DNA from: Rossellomorea aquimaris | Lineage (GTDB): Bacteria > Bacillota > Bacilli > Bacillales > Bacillaceae_B | Assembly: GCF_020172085.1 (NCBI RefSeq) | Contig: NZ_JAIVAT010000003.1 | Location: 1,766,310-1,830,309, forward strand | Length of the DNA stretch: 64,000 nucleotides | Direction: 5' to 3' | Shown here: positions 19,931-28,945 of the stretch, in pieces | Layout: the number at the start of each line of letters is the position of its first letter | How positions within the stretch are numbered: position 1 is the stretch's first letter | Program-made: the position numbers and the translations under genes | The notes under the pieces: generated by a model | Database searches by the model: none | What the model was told of the DNA's origin: nothing | The model's input: only the letters and a program-made list of their open reading frames with translations

Positions 19931-21229
19931 TTATTCAAAGAAGTATCCAAAGAACTTTTTCACTTTTGACATGGCCTTTTCATCTTCATGTTCTTCTTCA
20001 TTTACCTTTGCAGGCTTTGGCTTTTTAGTAACCGGTTTTGATTGACGTTTCTCAGCTGCCTCTACGGGCACTGGTTCTGCACTGACAGATCTTCCTTGCA
20101 ATCTAGCATTTTTTTGAGCGTATTTGATCAATCCAACTGCTGTTGTATACTGTGGTTCCCGAACTCCTATATAATCAGGAATTGCCACTCGTACACGATT
20201 TTGGAAAACGATTTGTGCTAATTCTAACACACCTGGAAGATTTGCTACACCACCAGTTAATACATAACCACCCGGCAGGTCCCTGATTCCCAATCGTTTC
20301 AGCTCGTGGCTGATGAGGTCCAGGATCTCTTCCAGCCTTGCTTCTATAATATCAGAAATTTCTAATTGATTAAATTGCTGGTGTTGATCACTGCCAATAA
20401 TTGGCACACTGAACACTTCATCTTCTGAAGCATGGTCATAAAATGCATGGCCATATTTTGTTTTGATTTTCTCGGCATCATCCGTCGAAGTCCGTAATCC
20501 AATCGATAAATCTTTGGTGATATGTTCTCCCCCAACCGGAAGCACAGTCGTAGCCTTTAAATGCCCTTGTTCGAAAACAGCTATGGTTGTAGATCCACCA
20601 CCGATATCAATCAGGGCAGCTCCAAGATTTTTTTCATCCTTCGATAATGCCACCGTACCGGCAGCTAATGGCTGAAGGACAATATCGACAATTTCAAGAC
20701 CAGCCTTTTCAACACAACGGAGAGTATTATGTAAAATCGTCTTAGATCCCGTAATGATGGTGCCTTCCATTTCGAGTCGAACACCGATCATGCCACGGGG
20801 ATCTGTAATCTCATCCAATCCATCAACGATGAACTGTCTAGGGATTACGTTGATGATTTCCCTTTCTGGAGGAATAGAAACAACCTGAGCTGCGTCCATC
20901 ACTCGTAGAACATCTTCATCGCCAATTTCCCTATTGTCGCTCGAAACGGCCACAACTCCATGACAAGATTGAAGCGACACGTGGTTTCCTGTAATTCCTA
21001 CAATGACCTGGCTTATGGATAAACCGACCATCCTTTCAGCTTGTTCAACTGCCTTCTTGATTGTATGAACAGTTTCGTCTATATCTACGATGGAACCTTT
21101 TCTGATTCCTTCTGAGTTCACATTTCCTACACCGATTATGTTTAAGGAATCATTTGTCATTTCACCAATGATTACTTTCACTGTGGATGTACCGATGTCT
21201 AGGCTAACGTAAATTTCATTGCTGTTCAC
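19931..21229 (-). CDS. ftsA: Cell-division protein FtsA
   Basis: Actin-like ATPase that tethers FtsZ to the membrane. 432 residues with the phosphate-binding motif [11 protein letters not shown] at the N-terminus, the second phosphate motif [13 protein letters not shown], the adenosine motif [10 protein letters not shown], a Lys/Pro-rich linker and a C-terminal amphipathic helix ([11 protein letters not shown]). Start is GTG at 21229 with AAGGAGGTG upstream. Forms the ftsAZ pair. Confidence 0.98.
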   Translation of the reverse strand: MNSNEIYVSLDIGTSTVKVIIGEMTNDSLNIIGVGNVNSEGIRKGSIVDIDETVHTIKKAVEQAERMVGLSISQVIVGITGNHVSLQSCHGVVAVSSDNREIGDEDVLRVMDAAQVVSIPPEREIINVIPRQFIVDGLDEITDPRGMIGVRLEMEGTIITGSKTILHNTLRCVEKAGLEIVDIVLQPLAAGTVALSKDEKNLGAALIDIGGGSTTIAVFEQGHLKATTVLPVGGEHITKDLSIGLRTSTDDAEKIKTKYGHAFYDHASEDEVFSVPIIGSDQHQQFNQLEISDIIEARLEEILDLISHELKRLGIRDLPGGYVLTGGVANLPGVLELAQIVFQNRVRVAIPDYIGVREPQYTTAVGLIKYAQKNARLQGRSVSAEPVPVEAAEKRQSKPVTKKPKPAKVNEEEHEDEKAMSKVKKFFGYFFE

Positions 21230-21307
21230 TCTATGGCACCTCCTTAAAGAATGTTTATTTGGAACAACAATCCTAGAAAAACATGATTCTAAGTATATCT
21301 TAATATG

Positions 21308-21337
21308 ATATTCGTCGTAACAAAAACGATTCCCTTT
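21308..21337 (-). promoter_or_regulatory. Sigma-H-type promoter upstream of ftsAZ
   Basis: Minus strand: AAAGGGAAT (21329-21337), 12-bp spacer, GACGAATAT (21308-21316). Compared with the sigma-H consensus RNAGGAWWW-N11/12-RNNGAATWW only one defined base differs. B. subtilis ftsAZ is known to have a sigma-H promoter that raises FtsZ at sporulation onset. Confidence 0.7.
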
Positions 21338-21344
21338 TAAAATT

Positions 21345-21707
21345 CTAATTTTTTTCTCTTTTTTCTTGATTATTTGACCAATTGCTAATCATTATTCTTC
21401 TAATCACTGCAATGTTCTGGAATAATCTTACTCCAAAAGCAAAAACAGCCGCCAAATACAAGTCTACACCAAGATGTACCCCCAGAAAAGCTAAACTTGC
21501 TGCTAGTAAAATATTAAAAAAGAACCCAGAAACAAAGACCTTATCATCATAAATATTTTGGAGGTGAGCACGAATACCGCCAAACAATGTATCCAATGCT
21601 GCCAGAACGGCAATCGATAAATAATTTGAATACTCTTCTGGAATTCTAATATCTGTGAGAAGCCCAAGGAAGACCCCTACTAGCAACCCTAAAACGGGAA
21701 GCCACAT
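21345..21707 (-). CDS. sbp: Small basic protein Sbp (DUF1290)
   Basis: 120-residue membrane protein with three hydrophobic segments (about residues 3-18, 27-45, 62-95) and a basic C-terminus. Members sit beside ftsA in most Bacillaceae; the function is unknown. GAGGAGGG precedes the ATG, 1 bp after the ylxX stop. Confidence 0.93.
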   Translation of the reverse strand: MWLPVLGLLVGVFLGLLTDIRIPEEYSNYLSIAVLAALDTLFGGIRAHLQNIYDDKVFVSGFFFNILLAASLAFLGVHLGVDLYLAAVFAFGVRLFQNIAVIRRIMISNWSNNQEKREKN

Positions 21708-21708
21708 A

Positions 21709-22437
21709 TTATTCGTTCCCTCCTCTTTCCTTAACCGGTTCCATGAATCGGATCCGGATGCTATCCTTATACTCTGGTACCACCAGCTTTTCTAAAGGCT
21801 TTGAAATGCTGACCCTCAGGTTATCGATAAAGAAATCTTCTACCGACCGTGAAACCTGCATACGATTATACAAGTCCTTGGCAGCTTTTACGTCTTTGGT
21901 CAGAACCCTCACCTCAAACGGTATTTTCTTTATCGTATTACCATCAACCTTCGTTTCTCCATTAATATCCCGAATGACCGAAGTATTGATTAGTCGATGG
22001 CCATCAATTGCAATATCCACTGCATCATACTGGTTCAGCTCATTTACTAGCCTCTCCAGAAGCTCAGGTGAAACGTTTTGAACCTTTTCACCCAACAGGA
22101 TTTCTTCCATTGAAGGCTCGATCGTCAGGATGAGGCCGGGACCTGTCTTCTCTGTCAAGCCCATTTCAGTCTTCAATTCCTCCAGGGTTTGCTTTAATGC
22201 CTGTTCGGGACTCGATTGTTGTTCTGTCTTATATTGTTCAAGCTTCGCTTCCACAGAACGCGTTTCGGAAAGTAAATTGGAATTCACTTCCTTTTCTTTC
22301 AAAAGAGCTTCCCTCAATTCCCATATATCTCTTGTATCCCGGACTACGGGCTCTTTGACAGTCTGGAACTGGATGGCAATCATAAATCCGATTATGACCG
22401 TAATGACGGTAAAGCTGATTTTAAGTTTGTTGTCCAT
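21709..22437 (-). CDS. ylxX: DUF881 protein YlxX
   Basis: 242 residues: N-terminal transmembrane anchor (residues about 7-24), coiled coil (about 40-85), then the DUF881 domain (DIAIDGHRLINTSVIRDING). Likely extracellular and division-linked by position only. The neighbouring ylxW is a paralogue with the same layout, suggesting an old tandem duplication. Confidence 0.9.
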   Translation of the reverse strand: MDNKLKISFTVITVIIGFMIAIQFQTVKEPVVRDTRDIWELREALLKEKEVNSNLLSETRSVEAKLEQYKTEQQSSPEQALKQTLEELKTEMGLTEKTGPGLILTIEPSMEEILLGEKVQNVSPELLERLVNELNQYDAVDIAIDGHRLINTSVIRDINGETKVDGNTIKKIPFEVRVLTKDVKAAKDLYNRMQVSRSVEDFFIDNLRVSISKPLEKLVVPEYKDSIRIRFMEPVKERGGNE

Positions 22438-22512
22438 TTAGTGCACCTTACTTTCAAAACTACCCCTCATCCTGAATACACCCAATCGTACACTTCAATG
22501 GGTGCAAGCACA

Positions 22513-23220
22513 TCATTCACCAATCGTCGGTTCCAGGATGACCGAATTCTCTTTTTTCATTTCAAAGATAATATTGTCGTTCACAAGCTGATCCTTCACT
22601 CCGCCCGTTATATTCATGGCAGAGGATAATACTTCCGGATCTCCAATTGCCGTAATTTTGAACGGGGCAGGATAATCGATTCCATCTACCTGGATGACCG
22701 GACCGTTACAGAGTATGTATGAATCATGCTTAAGCCTTTGCCCATTGATTGCAACTACAGAAGCACCCGCTATATATAATTCATTAATCACCTTGAACAC
22801 GTGATGTTCATGGACAATATAATTATTTGCGTTTTCTTCCTCTGGATCATATTTCGCATCGGATAAGGTTACCGTTACCCCAGGACCTTTCACTTTCGTT
22901 TTGCCTAAGTACATTCTGTACTTCTCGGCATCTTCTGCCAGGTTAAAATAAATTTGTTTCTCTTTGGAGAATTCCTTCTCCATATTGCCGACCTTCTCCT
23001 GTTTCTCGTAGAGCTTTTCCTGAAGATTGTTATTCTTCTGCTGATACTCGAGGATTTGATCTCTTAATGCTTCTTCCTGTTTCCACTGACCATTTGTCCG
23101 ATTCCCTAGTTCTGCTTGTTCTGTGTTTGCCAGACTAAATGAAAAAGCAAGGATGAAACCCAAAACCAGACATACAAGAGAGAGGATCACGTGCTTACCT
23201 CTCACCCTCATCCTCTTCAT
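22513..23220 (-). CDS. ylxW: DUF881 protein YlxW
   Basis: About 235 residues with an N-terminal membrane segment, a coiled coil (LEYQQKNNNLQEKLYEKQEKV) and a DUF881 domain (VVAINGQRLKHDSYILCNG). The start is uncertain. I chose ATG 23220 (MKRMRVRGKHVILSL), with GGAAGGTG 9 nt upstream, inside the end of divIB; TTG 23265 or GTG 23205 are alternatives. Function unknown; the position in the divIB-ftsA run suggests envelope or division work. Confidence 0.85.
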   Translation of the reverse strand: MKRMRVRGKHVILSLVCLVLGFILAFSFSLANTEQAELGNRTNGQWKQEEALRDQILEYQQKNNNLQEKLYEKQEKVGNMEKEFSKEKQIYFNLAEDAEKYRMYLGKTKVKGPGVTVTLSDAKYDPEEENANNYIVHEHHVFKVINELYIAGASVVAINGQRLKHDSYILCNGPVIQVDGIDYPAPFKITAIGDPEVLSSAMNITGGVKDQLVNDNIIFEMKKENSVILEPTIGE

Positions 23221-23980
23221 TGCTTTGTTCACCTTCCGTTTCGTACGCTCTGAAATAAGAACCAACCTCTAAGTCAATAACCCCTTTGACCGATGGATCC
23301 AATTGGCTGACAATCGAAGGATAATGCATCATCTTTTCTGAGAAACTTCGTATGGTTGCACTCACTTCGAATCCGTCGTTCATAAAGAGAGTCAAGTGAT
23401 ACTGATCTGTTTTCTTGGGAACAAGATTAATCTCTGAGATAAGATGCTGTACTTCCTTTGGAAGCTTCCCTAGTTCGTTAACCATTATGACTAGAGTCTT
23501 ATCTTCTTCGAACCCTCTTAATAAAGGTGCATCGACAGGGATCGATTCTGTCCCTTTATCCAATACCTTTCCATTTTCCAATATGACATAAAACTTACTT
23601 CCCTTCGAAAGGTAAGCCTTTTTATCATATTCTTGGATGGAGATTTGATAAGTGTTGGGAAAGGTTAACTTTACCGTTGCATCCTTCACTTCAGGAAGCT
23701 TCTTTAATTGTTCCACCGTTTTCTCTTTGTTTACACTCCACACGTTCATTCCATTGTCAATTCCACTTTTTTGAAGAACCGTCTTATTCGAAATAAGCTC
23801 ATTCCCATCCACAGTCACTTTGTGTACATGACTCAAAGGCGATTGAAAGTATACAACCGAAAGAATCATCAGAAAGAATAAAGCAAGTAAAAACAAAAGT
23901 CTTCGATTTGCCTTCTTTTTTCGGTGTTGTTTTAATTTGGGAATTCGATCTTCTATGGAAACAACATTTTCTTTTTTCAT
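23195..23980 (-). CDS. divIB: Cell-division protein DivIB (FtsQ family)
   Basis: Bitopic division protein of the DivIB-DivIC-FtsL complex. 261 residues: a basic cytoplasmic tail, one transmembrane segment (residues about 28-46), the POTRA domain (HVKVTVDGNELISNKTVLQ region), the beta domain and an acidic C-terminal tail. GGAG precedes the ATG. In relatives it follows murB; here a gap of about 1 kb lies upstream, so it must have its own promoter or long readthrough from spoVE. Confidence 0.96.
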   Translation of the reverse strand: MKKENVVSIEDRIPKLKQHRKKKANRRLLFLLALFFLMILSVVYFQSPLSHVHKVTVDGNELISNKTVLQKSGIDNGMNVWSVNKEKTVEQLKKLPEVKDATVKLTFPNTYQISIQEYDKKAYLSKGSKFYVILENGKVLDKGTESIPVDAPLLRGFEEDKTLVIMVNELGKLPKEVQHLISEINLVPKKTDQYHLTLFMNDGFEVSATIRSFSEKMMHYPSIVSQLDPSVKGVIDLEVGSYFRAYETEGEQSNEEDEGER

Positions 23981-24562
23981 TTCGTTCTCCTCAATTTCAC
24001 TTTGAATTCATTATGTATGGGATGAGTTAAACTCATCTTGTCTTATAATGAAAGTACTCTTTACATTGGGATACTTCTATTCTATACGAAGGTATACCAG
24101 GTTAAAAGAGGAACAGAACGTTTTCTGCCATAAACCATTTTGAAAACAAATGAGTGTTACCGGGTGACTACATTTCTCGACAGCCTGTCCTATTTAAGAG
24201 AATGATTAAACAGATCCCTAAGATGGATTGCTCATACCACTTTTGGGATATACTTTCATTCCTTTTCCAGAGGAAAGGCTACCTTATGTATTTCACTCTT
24301 AAACCCTATTTTAAACAACAATTTAAGCATTATGAATGCATGTCATTGAATTGTAAAAGTTTTGGTTAACAAAAGTAACAAACTCTCCTTTATTTTGAAA
24401 AGGCATGATAATAATGAATTACGTATATGTAATTTATTGTAACATCCCATCTTTAAATATCCTATTGTTATTTCAATAAAACATAGATTTTCTTTAGATT
24501 TCCTTCATCGATAAAAAAGTCTGTTTTCATAAACATTGTTGCTTTTGGATGTAGAGAGAAGT

Positions 24563-24691
24563 GGTTGATCTCCGCTCCAGGTGCTCGCTTTCCGCGGGGC
24601 TGGCGGTGAGCCTCCTCGGGCTAAAGTCCTGTGGGGTCTCACCTGTCCAGCGTTTCCCGCAGGAGTCGAGCATCTTCCGCTCCAATCAACT
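24563..24691. repeat. Type-B palindromic repeat
   Basis: Imperfect inverted repeat of about 130 bp: left arm GTTGAT..CCGCTCCAGGTGCTCG, right arm CGAGCATCTTCCGCTCCAAT followed by CAAC, with inner GGTGAG..CTCACC and GCGGG/CCCGC pairings. It is GC-rich within an AT-rich gap. I recall very similar palindromes scattered in other Bacillaceae genomes. Confidence 0.8.
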
Positions 24692-24728
24692 GTCTAAGCA
24701 TAAATGTTTCAGCAATACCAGTGTACTG

Positions 24729-24935
24729 TCAGGATAACTTACAGCAACTCTTTTTCAACTGATATTCATGAACCTTTGCTCTGTCAACACTTCCCCTTCT
24801 CCCAAATAATAATTGACAGAGCTTTTGCAAATCATAGTCTGTGCAAGTATAACAACATTTTTTGCGAAAAGAGCGAAAAAAAAAAAGAGAACGACAAAAG
24901 AAAAGAGGTGAAAGTGGTTCAGGAATGATTTTCAA
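24729..24935 (-). CDS. Doubtful small ORF downstream of spoVE
   Basis: 68 codons from TTG 24935, with GGAGG 7 nt upstream. The product is Cys-, Arg- and Phe-rich (eight Cys) and has no recognisable domain; part is encoded by a homopolymer A run. The good ribosome site is the only reason to list it. It may be the start of a lost or frameshifted gene at the former murG/murB position. Confidence 0.15.
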   Translation of the reverse strand: MKIIPEPLSPLFFCRSLFFFRSFRKKCCYTCTDYDLQKLCQLLFGRRGSVDRAKVHEYQLKKSCCKLS

Positions 24936-24992
24936 GATTCATCCTCCACTTGCATCAGCTTTTCTCTCATCGATCTCTAACATTACATGGTT

Positions 24993-26093
24993 TTAATTCC
25001 TTGTATAACGACTAATATTCAACAGTACTCCTACAGCCATAAGCATCAGAGTTAAAGAAGATCCGCCGTAGCTCAAAAATGGCAGTGTAATCCCTGTAAC
25101 AGGCATCAGCCCTGTCACAACCCCTACATTGATCATTACTTGAATCGCAATCATGGAAACGATCCCTAATGCAAGAAAGCTTCCAAATAGATCTGGTGCC
25201 CCCAGCGCAATCCGGATACCCCTCCACAAGATCAATGAAAACAAGATTAGGACCAGGGTCCCACCAATAAAACCGAGTTCTTCTGCCAATATGGCAAATA
25301 TAAAGTCATTTTGCGGCTCCGGCAGGTAAAAGAACTTCTGTCTACTCTGTCCCAGTCCTAGTCCGAATAACCCACCCGGTCCTATCGCATATAGTGACTG
25401 AATGATTTGGAATCCACTATTTAGTGGGTCCTGCCATGGATCTAAAAAGGAGGTGATCCGTTTAATCCTGTATGGTGCAGATATAACCAGACCAACAAAC
25501 CCCAACAAACCAATCATTCCTAAACCTACGAAATGCTTAATTCTAGCCCCTGATATAAAAATCATCACAACGGATGTCCCAACCATTACGGTACCCGTTC
25601 CCAAATCCGGCTGCAACATGATCATTCCAAAAGCTGTAAACACGAGCAAGAGTGCGGGCAGGACCCCTTTTCTAAAAGAAGTGATGTACTTTTGATTTTC
25701 AGATAAATATTTTGCAAGAAAAGCAATCATGGCAAGCTTCATGAATTCTGAAGGCTGAATGGAAAAGGCACCGACGCCAATCCAGCTCCTCGAACCGTTT
25801 CTCAATACCCCAATACCGGGGACCAGCACGAGGACAAGAAGGACGAAACAAACGATGATAATGATTTTTGACCATTTTCTCCATGTCCAGTACTCTACAT
25901 TCATGATGAAGAACATGGCAAATAATCCTACACCGGCAAACAAAACCTGCCTTTTTGCAAAGAAAAAGGAATCATCGAATTTGTAATCCGCCCATACTGC
26001 ACTTGCACTGTAAACCATGACCAGTCCAATGGCAAGTAATGTGAGGGTGACCATAATGAGAATAAAATCGGGAGTCGATTTTTTTAAAGGCAA
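24993..26093 (-). CDS. spoVE: SEDS glycosyltransferase SpoVE (FtsW/RodA family)
   Basis: Polytopic peptidoglycan polymerase of the SEDS family, needed for spore cortex; partner of the PBP SpoVD. 366 residues, about ten transmembrane segments. Family signatures: NGSRSWIGVGAFSIQPSEF, PDLGTG and the C-terminal TGLMPVTGITLPFLSYGGSS. Start is TTG 26093 with GAGGTG upstream. A vegetative FtsW could also look like this; gene position after murD supports SpoVE. Confidence 0.93.
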   Translation of the reverse strand: MPLKKSTPDFILIMVTLTLLAIGLVMVYSASAVWADYKFDDSFFFAKRQVLFAGVGLFAMFFIMNVEYWTWRKWSKIIIIVCFVLLVLVLVPGIGVLRNGSRSWIGVGAFSIQPSEFMKLAMIAFLAKYLSENQKYITSFRKGVLPALLLVFTAFGMIMLQPDLGTGTVMVGTSVVMIFISGARIKHFVGLGMIGLLGFVGLVISAPYRIKRITSFLDPWQDPLNSGFQIIQSLYAIGPGGLFGLGLGQSRQKFFYLPEPQNDFIFAILAEELGFIGGTLVLILFSLILWRGIRIALGAPDLFGSFLALGIVSMIAIQVMINVGVVTGLMPVTGITLPFLSYGGSSLTLMLMAVGVLLNISRYTRN

Positions 26094-26199
26094 TGCTAAA
26101 CACCTCGAATAGACAAATTTAGAGCCGTTCGAGCATAGAAAATCGTTTATCCCTGAATGACTGGCTGCGCTGGTATGGATGCTCTATCTGGACAAGCCC

Positions 26200-27552
26200 T
26201 TATTTAAGCTTATGCACGGCTTCAATAAAAATGTCACCACGTTGTTCAAAAGTTCGATATTGATCCCAGCTCGCACACGCAGGAGACAATAATATTACGT
26301 CCCCTTCTTCAGCGTTCTTAAATGCGACCGGAACCGCTTCCTCAACATTATCGACAGGAATGATGGTTTGTATCCCTGCCTTTTCCCCTGTTTTCACAAG
26401 CTTCGATGACGTTTCTCCAAATGTAATCAACGTCTTCACTTTGGACAGAAATGGAATCAGGTCATCAAACTCATTTCCACGATCCAAACCTCCTGCAAGC
26501 AGGATAGTAGGAGAGTCAAATGCCTTAAGGGCGCTCTTCGTTGCCAAGCTGTTCGTTGCCTTCGAATCATTGTAGTATTTAACTCCATTTAGTTCCCGTA
26601 CAAATTGAGTGCGGTGTTTCACTCCACCGAAAGTACTCAATACCTTCTGGATGCTGTTGTTGGATACACCATAAATCTTACAGGCTGCAACAGCACATAA
26701 GATATTTTCAAGATTATGCTCTCCAGGCAGGACGATTGAGTCTAATTCAACGACTCTGTCATCCTTGAAATAAATCGCACCATCCTTGATATGGGCTCCG
26801 TCCCGAACCTCTTTTTGTGTTGAAAAGAGAATGACCCGGGCTTTTGTAAAGCTGACTGCTTCCTGAACATGATCTTGGTCACCATTGATGATCAGATAAT
26901 CCTTTTCTGTTTGGTTTTTTGTGATATTGGATTTCGCTCTCCAATACTCTGATAAATCCCCATGATAATCCAGATGAGCATCATACAAGTTGGTTATAAT
27001 GGCGACGTGAGGAGCAAACTCTTCAATTCCCATCAGTTGGAAAGATGAGAGCTCGACGACCATTTTCTCATCTTCCTTTGCATTCTGTGCTACCTCAGAA
27101 GCAACAGTTCCAATATTCCCCGCAATCAAAGGCTTTTGGTTGTCCTCTTTCAACATCTCGAACAGAAGAGTGGTTGTCGTCGTTTTTCCATTTGTTCCTG
27201 TGATTCCAATCATTTCTGCCTCGGAAATCAAATAGGCGAGCTCTACTTCCGTCAAGACTGGAATATTCTTTTCGATTGCTTTTTGAATCAATGGGTTGTG
27301 ATAGGGAATCCCAGGATTTTTTATCACATATTGAAAACCTTCATCCAAAAGCTCAATGGGATGGCTGCCACAAATTACTTTAATCCCTTCCTGAAGAAGC
27401 CCCTGAGCCTCAGGGTTTTCAGACAAAGGCTTTTGATCATTCACCGTAACAAATGCTTCCAGTTTATGTAGGAGAGAGGCAGCACTTACCCCGCTTTTTG
27501 CCAGGCCTAATACCAGTACTTTTTTATGTTTGAATTTTGTTATTTTTTTCAC
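26200..27552 (-). CDS. murD: UDP-N-acetylmuramoyl-L-alanine:D-glutamate ligase
   Basis: Cytoplasmic Mur ligase that adds D-Glu to UDP-MurNAc-L-Ala. 450 residues with the three-domain layout: Rossmann-like N-domain ([18 protein letters not shown]), ATP-binding central domain ([15 protein letters not shown]) and the C-terminal ligase domain ([36 protein letters not shown]). Start is GTG directly after the mraY stop. Confidence 0.98.
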   Translation of the reverse strand: MKKITKFKHKKVLVLGLAKSGVSAASLLHKLEAFVTVNDQKPLSENPEAQGLLQEGIKVICGSHPIELLDEGFQYVIKNPGIPYHNPLIQKAIEKNIPVLTEVELAYLISEAEMIGITGTNGKTTTTTLLFEMLKEDNQKPLIAGNIGTVASEVAQNAKEDEKMVVELSSFQLMGIEEFAPHVAIITNLYDAHLDYHGDLSEYWRAKSNITKNQTEKDYLIINGDQDHVQEAVSFTKARVILFSTQKEVRDGAHIKDGAIYFKDDRVVELDSIVLPGEHNLENILCAVAACKIYGVSNNSIQKVLSTFGGVKHRTQFVRELNGVKYYNDSKATNSLATKSALKAFDSPTILLAGGLDRGNEFDDLIPFLSKVKTLITFGETSSKLVKTGEKAGIQTIIPVDNVEEAVPVAFKNAEEGDVILLSPACASWDQYRTFEQRGDIFIEAVHKLK

Positions 27553-28527
27553 TTATAACCACACCTCAATATAGATTCCTAATACAGCAAAAAGTAGTCC
27601 TACAGTCCAAAATGTAACGACTACTCGCCATTCTGACCATCCTACTAACTCGTAATGATGGTGTAAAGGACTCATTTTAAAAATTCGTTTTCCGGTTGTT
27701 TTGAAGCTGGCAACCTGTAAGATGACGGAAAGAGTCTCGATGACGAAAACCCCTCCAATCAGGATTAGGATAATTTCAAGTTTGGTTAAAATGGCAATCG
27801 TGGCAATCGCACCTCCGAGAGCCAGCGATCCAGTGTCCCCCATGAACACTTTGGCAGGATGGGCATTGAAAACGAGAAAACCGAGTACTGCACCTACTAC
27901 CGCCACCCCAAATATGGCTACATCATACTGTGATTGGCTCCATGCAAGGACAGCCAACGCACCAAAGGCGATGGCACTCGTGCCGGATACCAGTCCATCA
28001 AGCCCATCCGTCAAGTTGACTGCATTTGAAAATCCGACCAGCCAGAAGATGATAAATAAGCAGTAAAACCAACCCAGTTCAAATGAAAGATCCGTTAGCG
28101 GTATCGATACCGAAGTCGGAAAGTCATTCTGAGTGTAAATAAGGTAAAAAATGACCGATATGACGATCTGTCCAAGGAGTTTCTGCTTGGATGTCAAACC
28201 TAAATTCCTTTTCATCACGACCTTGATAAAGTCGTCCAGGAATCCCAATAAGCCAAAACCAACTGTCACCAGGATCATTAAATATGTTTCAGGACCCGGC
28301 TCTGAATATTTCCCTGTCATAATAAATGTTGTAATGACAATGGAGAGCAGGAACACAATCCCACCCATGGTAGGGGTTCCAGTCTTTTTCTGATGCGATT
28401 GTGGACCTTCATCCCGGATGCTTTGTCCAAACTTCAACCTTCTGAGGAAAGGAATAAATAGAGGTGCAAGCAATACGGTTATTAAAAATGCCATTATAAT
28501 CGTAAATAAGATCACTTGTTCCATCAT
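27553..28527 (-). CDS. mraY: Phospho-N-acetylmuramoyl-pentapeptide transferase
   Basis: Makes lipid I from UDP-MurNAc-pentapeptide and undecaprenyl phosphate. 324 residues with ten hydrophobic segments. Catalytic Asp motifs GFLDDFIKV and NLTDGLDGL, plus the cytoplasmic HHHYE near the end, are present. AAGGAGGGG precedes tandem ATGs (28527/28524). It abuts murD and follows the MurF-N-like gene by 2 bp. Confidence 0.98.
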   Translation of the reverse strand: MMEQVILFTIIMAFLITVLLAPLFIPFLRRLKFGQSIRDEGPQSHQKKTGTPTMGGIVFLLSIVITTFIMTGKYSEPGPETYLMILVTVGFGLLGFLDDFIKVVMKRNLGLTSKQKLLGQIVISVIFYLIYTQNDFPTSVSIPLTDLSFELGWFYCLFIIFWLVGFSNAVNLTDGLDGLVSGTSAIAFGALAVLAWSQSQYDVAIFGVAVVGAVLGFLVFNAHPAKVFMGDTGSLALGGAIATIAILTKLEIILILIGGVFVIETLSVILQVASFKTTGKRIFKMSPLHHHYELVGWSEWRVVVTFWTVGLLFAVLGIYIEVWL

Positions 28528-28529
28528 GG

Positions 28530-28943
28530 TTATTCCCCTCCTTTTTCTCTTTTTTGTTTCATAGCAGATCCGTTCTCCACTGTTTGATGTTTTTCAGGTT
28601 CATTGATATAAATAAACTTCGTCATAATTTCCCACTTTTCTTGATTGTAATTTTGTTTGTAATTCTCTTGTAAGTCTACATAGGCCAAGTACACATCTTC
28701 AACCATAAATAACGGAAAGTGATTTGGAACAAAGGAGGGCACTTGTTCACTATTTGGCCATAGTGAAGCGATTGCCCCCATTTCAATACTTTTGAAAAGA
28801 TCGATTTTATCACCAAAAGGGACATATAGTCCCTTCTCCATCCTCATACTAGTTGAATTTGAAACTACTAAAAACGTATAGCCGGGCAGATAAATTCCTT
28901 TTGCATCGGGAAACAATTTCTTTACATCATCGTATAGGAGCAT
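28530..28943 (-). CDS. Free-standing Mur-ligase N-terminal-like domain protein (MurF-like)
   Basis: 137-residue protein placed 2 bp after murE and 2 bp before mraY, the position of murF in many other bacteria. Residues about 25-100 follow the pattern of the MurE/MurF N-terminal substrate domain: [19 protein letters not shown] (56-62) and [15 protein letters not shown] (77-91). MurF proteins, as I recall, carry closely similar GAxASLW and VEDTLxALQxLA strings. There is no P-loop ATPase or ligase domain; the C-terminal 35 residues are charged and unrelated. I infer a MurF-derived remnant or accessory protein. Ribosome site AAGGGAA is weak, so coupling to murE is likely. Confidence 0.7.
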   Translation of the reverse strand: MLLYDDVKKLFPDAKGIYLPGYTFLVVSNSTSMRMEKGLYVPFGDKIDLFKSIEMGAIASLWPNSEQVPSFVPNHFPLFMVEDVYLAYVDLQENYKQNYNQEKWEIMTKFIYINEPEKHQTVENGSAMKQKREKGGE

Positions 28944-28945
28944 TT

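Larger units (their letters stand above)
23981..24992. other. 1-kb gene-free gap where murG and murB are expected
   Basis: No convincing conserved gene is seen between spoVE and divIB. Contents: an 8-bp inverted repeat GATGAGTT/AACTCATC at 24021-24037, AT-rich sequence, the type-B palindromic repeat at 24563-24691, and an 11-nt A run near 24880. None of the translated frames contains MurG (GGGTGGHIYPA) or MurB (FAD-binding GGG/GSNLLV) motifs. Confidence 0.85.

Noticed and set aside
24154..24369. 71-aa plus-strand ORF in the spoVE-divIB gap, possible relic of murB or murG
   Set aside because: No MurB or MurG motif in this or other frames, and no ribosome site.
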